DNA of 64,000 bases from Udeniomyces pyricola (taxonomy: Eukaryota; Basidiomycota; Tremellomycetes; Cystofilobasidiales; Mrakiaceae), in the NCBI GenBank assembly GCA_039545295.1, contig BCIK01000022.1, positions 62,001 to 126,000 on the forward strand. The letters are read 5' to 3'. Below, piece by piece: positions 57,300 through 64,000 of this stretch. The position numbers and the translations under genes were made by a program. Every line of letters starts with the position of its first letter. The first letter of the stretch is position 1. The notes beneath the pieces were generated by a model, which was not told where the DNA came from, did not search any database, and was given only the letters and a program-made list of their open reading frames with translations.

Positions 57300-58339
57300 T
57301 CAACCGTCCTGTTCTAGCACTCTCTGTCTCTTCCTTCCGTCCCCTCCAATCGATGGCGCTAAACGTTTCCACCCTTCTTCTTCTTCTTCTTCTGTCTCGC
57401 CTTCGCTCTTTATGCGACACATCTGCCCTCGTGTAAAGAGACATGATCTGAGCCGTTCCTCTTTGATACTGTCTTCGACTTTACAGGGACTGATCTTCGA
57501 CGGCGGTGTCGATCTATCCCCATCGTCCGTTCCCGTCGATGGGCTGCTGGTAAGCGAACGGTCGGGCGACGAGGATTGAGAGGAAAGGCCGACGGACTGT
57601 CGATACTGGAAGATGAATTGCTGCTGTTCCAGGCGCAACCGACGGTACTGATGTTCTACCGAGGATGAGTATGGAGGTGGAGGTATGTAGGAAGGGGCAA
57701 TCACGCGTGATGTCGATGAACGTCGTTTGAAAGGTGGGATTCGCAAGGGTGGTCCGGTACAGTCTTTAGAATATGGGGAGAGCGTTGATGGGGATGATGA
57801 GTGATGTGATGGTAACGGCGGCGATGGGAGCGACACCCAGGCGTGATACATCTGTGCGGTATAATTCAATAAAGACAAAGTGAGAACCGCAGTCGATCTG
57901 TCTTAGCCGCAACGCTTGGTCTACCACCACGTTTTGCCATTCATCTCAGCGGAACAAAGGTTGTACGAACAGGCATTGATGGGGATGTGCTACTTGAGAC
58001 AGGATCTGAATTGGCACGATAAATGCTTGCAGCCGGCAATGGAAGAGAATATGAAGCTTTGCGATACCGAGAGGGAGGCAGCTTGGACCCAGTCGACGCG
58101 CACGCAGGAATGGATGGACGTGTAGGGCATGGACAATGGCTGCTGAAACTGTAGGACTGCTTAGATCGGCAAGGCAGAGTATGTGGAAGACGCTCGGATT
58201 GTCTGGGGGAGTCGGGCGTGACGGGAGTCGCGAGGGAATGGTGATTGTAGCTGCAGCAACTGGCCGCCGGAAGGGATGCGATCAGCTCGGCGTACGAGGG
58301 AAGCGTAACGGCCGAGCCTGACGACGTTGGTTCTTGCAT
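57300..58339 (-). CDS. Unknown Ser/Pro-rich protein, possibly a regulator, 306 residues
   Basis: Two exons, 58339-57971 and 57851-57300, close in phase 0. The N-terminal LPSYAELIASLPAAS resembles the short LPS-x-x-ELL-x-SL motif seen near the start of some fungal transcription regulators; that is recall, not a match I can test. After it the chain is disordered, rich in Ser, Pro, Tyr and His, with KLPPSRYRKASYSLPLP and a second block around the exon junction (MYHAWVSLPSPPLP). Near the C-terminus there is a basic KRRSSTSR, a helical EHQYRRLRLEQQQFIFQYR, an acidic Glu run, and RKRQRVLEQ. No zinc finger, bZIP or homeodomain is visible. No membrane span is present. The start at 58339 is the first Met of the motif-bearing frame; an earlier in-frame Met would add about 34 residues. 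Confidence 0.5.
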
Positions 58340-59235
58340 CTTTGGCAGGATAGAGTGGAGAGATACACTGGTAACGATCTGGGTGAAACCAGGTAAAGCA
58401 GCAGCGACGCCATCATCAGTATGCCATACAAGTGCGAGCAAGGTGGTTTACGCAGTTCAGGACCGATCTCGAAAGGGAAGGGAGGGGAGGGGGGGGGGGG
58501 TTGCAGATGACGCTCAACGTACCTGACGTTCGACCGAGTTGGCGGATTATGACTGACGACGTTCAGGTAGTGAGATATACTGTGAAAGCTGGACGTCGAA
58601 GATCAGCCAGGTTAGTTGGAAGCAGTCGAGGAAGCCAGGGCAAAGTCCGTAGCAGGCTACTCTGGGTAGTAATAGCACTGCCTCGTTGGATCCGCTAGCA
58701 GTAGCAGACATTTGATGCCTGTCACGTACGTGGTGGTGACCAGACGACATCGTTTGGCTGCGGGCACAGGGACCAACCGTGGTGCATGATGCGTCGATGA
58801 GTCAGGTGGCTGTCAGGCCAAAGAAGAGGAGGAGCGATGTGCGAGATCGAGGCGATCCGAGCGTTGGAGGATGTGGATATGGGTGAGCATCGCAACAGCA
58901 GGAATAGTGCCTAATGGACGACGAAGGCGGAGGGATCCCGACGCGTTGACGTTTTCGTACAAGTTGTTCTCATGCTGCGCCTGCCTGCGCAGGCAGCCCT
59001 TGGAACTTGGTCATGTTGCATGTAGCTCGACGCTCGGTCGCTACTATATATACTTCACATGTCAACTTGATTCTCTTTCTCTTTCTCTGTCTATCTCCTT
59101 ACTCAGGTGACCAACTACCAACGACCAGAATACCAAAAACGTCCACATTGTCGTCTCTTCCCATCGCTCCAGGTTCCCTCGTTTCAACAATATCGTAACC
59201 ATATTCTTCTGTAATTGCAAACACAGCCCGAGTCT
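58340..59235. other. Intergenic region upstream of the Ser/Pro-rich gene
   Basis: No gene is supported. It contains a G run at about 58491-58501 just upstream of the Ser/Pro-rich gene, a CTGCGC palindromic patch near 58975-58992 (GCGCCTGCCTGCGCAGGCAG), and the lysyl-tRNA synthetase 3' flank. Confidence 0.6.
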
Positions 59236-62200
59236 CTACTTGCCACCCGAGCCGGATGAGCCAGCAGGGACAACGGCAGGAGTAGCCTCCTGCTTGTTCT
59301 CGGGTCGCATCGCCGGGAAGAGCTGCAAGGAAAGTGGATCAAGAGGGGAAAATACAGAGAGAGAAAGTGCCGTTCGTCAATTATCGATCGAATCAAAGCG
59401 GACAGGCGGCGATTAGATAAATCGTTGAGTCGGTTGACCCGATATATATATATATATATTAAGAAAAAAAAAAAACACGACGTACAAGAACCTCCTTGAT
59501 GTTGCAAGAGTCGGTCAAGAACATGACGAGTCGGTCGAGACCCATTCCCCAACCAGCGGCTAACAAAGGATAAGAAAAAGGAGTTTTACGTCAATAACCA
59601 ATTAAGCATGCGAGGAGGGTAAAGATGTGTAGTGGTAGAGTGAGAAGAGGGGGAGAGGGAGGGGGGGGGGTGGTTTACAATATGTCAACGAGGTGATACT
59701 TACTAGGAGGAAGACCGTGCTCGAGACTGCGTAGGACATCCAGGTTGAGGCGATGACGGGAAGGAACAATGAACCCAGTAGCGTCAGTTCAAGCGCCTTT
59801 TTTTTGCTTCTTCTTACCAACAAGCGGAACAAGTAAGCTTGACTTACGCGTCGATGAAGGTCTCATCAACACCTTGAGCCTCCTCATCACCGGCGTCCTT
59901 CTGCCTCATCTGCTCCTCGAATCGCTCCCTCTGGTCGAAAGGATCGTTCAACTCGGTGTAGGCGTTGCAAATCTCCTTGGTCGCGACGAACGCCTCGAAT
60001 CGCTCGCAAAGTCCTGGACGCGATCGGTGTCGCTTGGCGAGGGGAGACATGACCTGAGGGTGACCGACTAAGATAGGTTATGAGGGAAGACCAGGCACAA
60101 ATCAAATACAAATCAAAACGATCCATGATGAGCAAACAACGACGAGACGATCATGGACCAATCGGAGACCCAGGTACGGTGTAAACGCGTACCGATGAAC
60201 GACGGGTTGATGCACTGAACCTCGATGTACTCTCCGACGAGCTTGTCGAGCATTCGAGCGTTAGTTCGGGGTTCGCTGCAGTCAACGTTGTGCTGTAAAT
60301 GAGGGGGATGCAACATTTGTGAGATCAGCAAGCATGCAAGGAACATGTTGGGATAATATACCAAATCGGGCTAGGTTGATCAAGCATGTGCCCGCTCGTA
60401 CCTTGGTGCAGAGCTCTCGGAGGAACTTGTTGGTCTCCTCGGTGTGGAGAGTCTCTCCCGGGGGGAACTTGACGTTGAGCTTGGCCTCGAGCTCCTCAAT
60501 CATGTCGAATCGCTTCCAAGGTCGAGCGTAGTCGATGGTGTATGACTTCTTGCCCTCACCCTTGCCCTCGGGGTGGAAGACGACGGTCGTCTTGCCGTTG
60601 TTGAGGTACTTGACCATACCCTCGACCAAGGTCTCGGTCATCTCCATCAGGTCGAACATGTCGGCGTAGGCCATGTAGAACTCGCAGATTGAGAACTCGG
60701 GGTTGTGCGTCAGGTCAATCTGCTCGTTCCTGAATACACGTCCAATCTCGTAAACTCGGTCGAGGCCACCGACGACGAGCTCCTTGAGGTAGAGCTCGGG
60801 GGCAATTCGCATGAAGAGGTCCTGGCCGAGATCGTTGTGGTGAGTGACGAAGGGCTTAGCAGTGGCGCCTCCGGCGAGCATGCTCATCATCGGAGTCTCG
60901 ACCTTTGAAACATCATCACAAGGCACAGAGTACAAGACGAGGAGGGAAAAAGAGTGATTGCGACGTGTCAATGTTAGAGACAAAAATCCTGACAAGCTGA
61001 CACTTCTCGACGATCTCTCTCAGGAATACAACCGTCACAGAGCCACGACGCACCTCAAGAAAACCGAGGGAGTCGAGGTACTTCCTGACGTAGTTGACGA
61101 CCTTGGCTCGGGTCGTAAAGATCTCTCGGACGTTGTCGTTGATCATCAGGTCGAGGTATCGCTTCCTGTATCGGACCTCCTGGTCCTTGAGTCCGTAGTG
61201 CTCAGTAGGGATCTGCTTGAGGCAGGGCGTAAGGAGCGTCATCGAGGTGGGCGAAACCGAGAGGGCACCGGCAATGGTTCGGTAAGGAGCTCCGGTGACA
61301 CCGATGATGTCTCCTCGTCGGAAAAGATCGTGGGTCTCGGCAAACTCCTCGGGGGAAGCAGCGTATCTACGCGGAAGATAAGCCATAGAGAAAGATAAAA
61401 GCGAAGCCGGGACGCCAAGGTAGGACGGAGGAGGGGTCAGGTGAAATCAGAGCCGTGAACAGGAGATGCGATTCATCCTTGAATTAGGACAAGCGAAGGA
61501 CAAGTATATGTGCTCATTATGGGATCATAACTTACTGGGCCTGAGCACAGATTTGAACCTAATTGGGCAATCAAAGGTAAAGCAGATCCATGAGTCAAGT
61601 GGTTGCAATCGCTCATTCTCTGTACATGCGTTTGCAGACTGCCCGTACCTTCTTGCCCTCAGAGTGCAAATCGTAGAATCGGAGACCCTTGCCCGCGTTC
61701 CTCATCGAGTGGATTCGGCCAGCGAGGGAGACCTGGAAAATAGTTCGAATGTTACGCATTCATGAAATGTCAGTTCTAGCCAGATCCAGGCCGTTGTTGC
61801 CGCGTACAAGCTCTGCGACGACGTCATGTCTAAGCTAGCAGACGTACGGTGGTACCGTCGAGTCGGGTGTCCTTCTCCTTGATCTCGGCCTCGTACTTCT
61901 CGTTGAAGGCGGGGACACCGATGGTGACGTTGAACTTGTGAGGGTAAGGGTTCGGGTTCTGGGTTTCTCGGAGACCCTTGATGACCTTGCTTCGGGCCTC
62001 GTAATATTGCTGACGTGCGACAACATGGAGTCATTCGATCAGCTTTGCCGTTCAAGATCACACATTTCCCAGTGAGACGAGCTGAGATGGAAATCCAACG
62101 TAGTGACAGTGTACTGGGAGCGAGCCTGGCGTCAGAAGTCAAACGTACCGTCGGGTCAAGGTTCGACTCGTCCTCCTTCTTAGCGGCCTTGGGAGGAGCA

Positions 62201-62562
62201 GCAGCAGCGGCAGCAGCCTTCTTGGCGGCCTTCTCTCGCTCCTTGATGAGGACCTTGAGCTTGCTATCAGGATAAAGGAGAGCGTAAGGGATCAAGCGAC
62301 GGGTCAGATCAGCTCCAAATGCAGGATGTGGCCGACTTTTTTCCCGCCTTGATTCGCAGCGGAGCAAGGGTGTATGCCCGCTTAATGCGGCTAAGCCGTG
62401 GCCATGTTCGGTTTAGGCTAGATGAGCCGGTCAGGCGAGAGTTCGTTGCCTATGGTCGTTGATGAGGAAATAGCATGGAACGAACCTCTTGGAAATCATC
62501 TCGCCCGAGACGGGGTCCTTCTGGAGGTTGACGGTGGTCTGGTTGGACTGAGTGGGATCCAT
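59236..62562 (-). CDS. KRS1: Cytoplasmic lysyl-tRNA synthetase (class II)
   Basis: Twelve exons, 62562-62486, 62263-62149, 62009-61848, 61732-61649, 61558-61536, 61366-61054, 60902-60402, 60292-60193, 60067-59848, 59726-59704, 59559-59486 and 59322-59236, close in phase and give 592 residues. A Lys/Ala-rich helix at the N-terminus ([21 protein letters not shown]) precedes the OB-fold ([19 protein letters not shown]). Class II landmarks follow: motif 1 around GFLEVETPMMS, motif 2 in [20 protein letters not shown], and motif 3 in [27 protein letters not shown] and [21 protein letters not shown] are Lys-specific. The enzyme charges tRNA-Lys in the cytosol. There is no presequence, so this is the cytosolic form. 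Two exons of 23 bases flank strongly conserved segments. An intron at 59323-59485 contains a TA run and an A run. Confidence 0.97.
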
Positions 62563-62980
62563 ATTGGAACGTTTGGATTTGTTTACGGGGGGGAAAGTTG
62601 CGAAACGGCGTGCGAGCAAAGGGGATTTGATGGAGCGTGTGGTGAGTGTAGTGAGTGTACGGAGGTTGATAGGGAGACCTAATGGCATGCACAAGGCAGA
62701 GGGTATGGTGGAAGAGGAGGAAAGACTCGAAGATTGTCCCTTCGATCAGTCCGCATCACGCCCTCAAGAATCAAAGAATCATCGATATTTATGAGAGCTG
62801 TGATAATATATTAGGCGGCTCGAAACAGGTTATGTCCTCTTCTTTTTCCTTTGCTTTGATTATATATATATATCACATGTCTTCCATCGATTAGTTTAGC
62901 CTTATATATCTTGATCCGACTTAGCAGCACAAAGTCATATAACCCATATCCGACCTCATCTCCCTCCCAACATCACCGCT
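62563..62980. other. Upstream region of KRS1 and 3' flank of proteasome alpha-2
   Basis: No gene is present in these 418 bases. They include the KRS1 promoter and a TA run near 62860-62871, inside an AT-rich patch that follows the proteasome stop. Confidence 0.6.
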
Positions 62981-64000
62981 CTACTCAAGGTAATCCTTGA
63001 TTTCCCTCTCGCTCAGCTTCCTGAAGCTCGGCTTGAGTCTCTCTCCTGGGCTCGCCACTAGATCCTCAGGCTTCGGAACCGTGACGATACCAATCTCAAT
63101 CGTCTTTTCCGTCATCTCGCCCTCGAATCCCTCCTTGAGAGTCAGGAGTGCAGTATGAATCGCGTCCTCGAGCGAGATGTCGTCGTTGTACCTAGGAATA
63201 AGATACAGATCGATAGCAAGACGAAATTAGAACCTGATACAACATAGTCCAGCTGACCGTACGAGGAGAAGAAAGATGGGAAGTAGAAGCAAGGAAAAAA
63301 AAAAAAGGAAGACAGAAAGGGGAGAAACGCGTACCTCTTCTCCAAAAACGTCTTGGCATTGACCATGTTCTTGCCTATCGCCGAAGCCTTCCAAGCCCAG
63401 AACGATCCCGAAGGATCGACCTGGTACAGCGATGGGCCACGATGCGAATCCCAACCAGCCACAAGTAGGGACACACCAAACGGCCGAACACCTCTGCGGA
63501 ACGAGAAACAGAAACGGAAGGAAGGAGAGGGAGGGAATGGGAAGGATGATGGAGCGAGGGGGAGGCAGTATTCAGAGAAAAGGTGGAGCAAACAAGATCA
63601 AGGATGAACAACTGAACAATTTCGATCGAGTGGGTTTCGTGTGGATCGGTCGAGTTGATGCCTGAGTAGGGACTAATGTGACAGAACAGCGTGGAAACCA
63701 AGTTGTAGATCTCCGAACTCCACGCTCCCAGCGTCATGTACCCTTTCTGACCCTTCAAGTCCTTTGTATCCAGATATCGTCACCCGCAGACTCCTAATCT
63801 CAGACTTAGATAAAACCCTGCCTCTGGGGATGGCGAGTGCTAACAGGTAGGCAACTGCTAACGGGTAGGTAACGGACTCACCCGCTCTGCGTCGCCTTCT
63901 GCATGATGGTAGCAATCTCCTGGACAAGAACCTTAGTCGGTGGGTACTCGTTGTAGACCTTCCAGTACGCCTGAGCAGCCTGTCGAGCCTTAGAGATGAG
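62981..64000 (-). CDS. PRE8: 20S proteasome subunit alpha-2, C-terminal part (partial at window edge)
   Basis: Three exons are visible: a partial one from the window edge to 63882, then 63493-63335 and 63191-62981. Phases close and the frame is open at 64000, so the gene starts outside. The visible 162 residues match alpha-2: [93 protein letters not shown], ending REIKDYLE. PPTKxLVxEIA and [10 protein letters not shown] are diagnostic of the alpha-2 subunit (Pre8 in yeast). Alpha-2 sits in the outer ring of the 20S core and helps gate substrate entry. An A run of about 15 lies in intron 63192-63334. Alpha subunits have no catalytic Thr, and none is expected here. Confidence 0.95.

Overview
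This window is nuclear DNA of an intron-dense fungus, most likely a basidiomycete yeast of the Tremellomycetes type. Nearly every gene is cut by many short GT...AG introns, typically 40-120 bases, often with internal coding exons under 100 bases. The genes are ordinary eukaryotic ones: Tif6, Tim9, Utp14, Sdh2, tRNA-guanine transglycosylase, gamma-tubulin complex 3, Ccc2, Emc6, a TRAPP subunit, lysyl-tRNA synthetase and proteasome alpha-2. Fungal-specific genes are a HapX iron regulator and a membrane protein resembling capsule-associated proteins. I see no operons, no bacterial genes, no CRISPR arrays, no rRNA or tRNA genes and no transposon. The class-level placement is inference from gene content and intron style.

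Layout. 1-5 kb: 3' part of a CLASP-like gene (+), then TIF6 (-) and TIM9 (+) reading away from each other. 5-12 kb: a UBA/UIM protein with a degenerate ubiquitin-protease fold (+) and an SGNH-like type II membrane protein (+). 12-21 kb: UTP14 (-), an unknown protein (-), OCA1-like phosphatase (+), a small RRM protein (-). 22-32 kb: SDH2 (-), queuine tRNA-ribosyltransferase (-), a BTB protein (+), a membrane glutaredoxin (-). 33-50 kb: HapX (-), a CobW-type GTPase (-), GCP3 (-), copper ATPase CCC2 (+). 50-64 kb: an unknown probable mitochondrial protein (-), EMC6 (+), a TRAPPC2L/Tca17 subunit (+), an unknown possibly regulatory protein (-), lysyl-tRNA synthetase (-) and the 3' part of proteasome alpha-2 (-).

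How the genes relate. Most are independent housekeeping genes. The 30.6-49.6 kb stretch is richer in metal biology: glutaredoxin, HapX, a metal-chaperone-type GTPase and the copper pump that supplies multicopper ferroxidases. SDH2, an iron-sulfur protein of the kind HapX represses in other fungi, is about 10 kb away. Whether this clustering means anything is untested.

Exon models were built by hand from splice sites, phase and family motifs. Where phase closes across every junction and the protein matches a known family, the model is firm. Three genes (GCP3, the BTB protein, the unknown mitochondrial protein) contain a junction I could not close cleanly, and each entry says so. The window has three N bases (35585, 50514, 50517) and several long homopolymers, so small assembly errors are possible.
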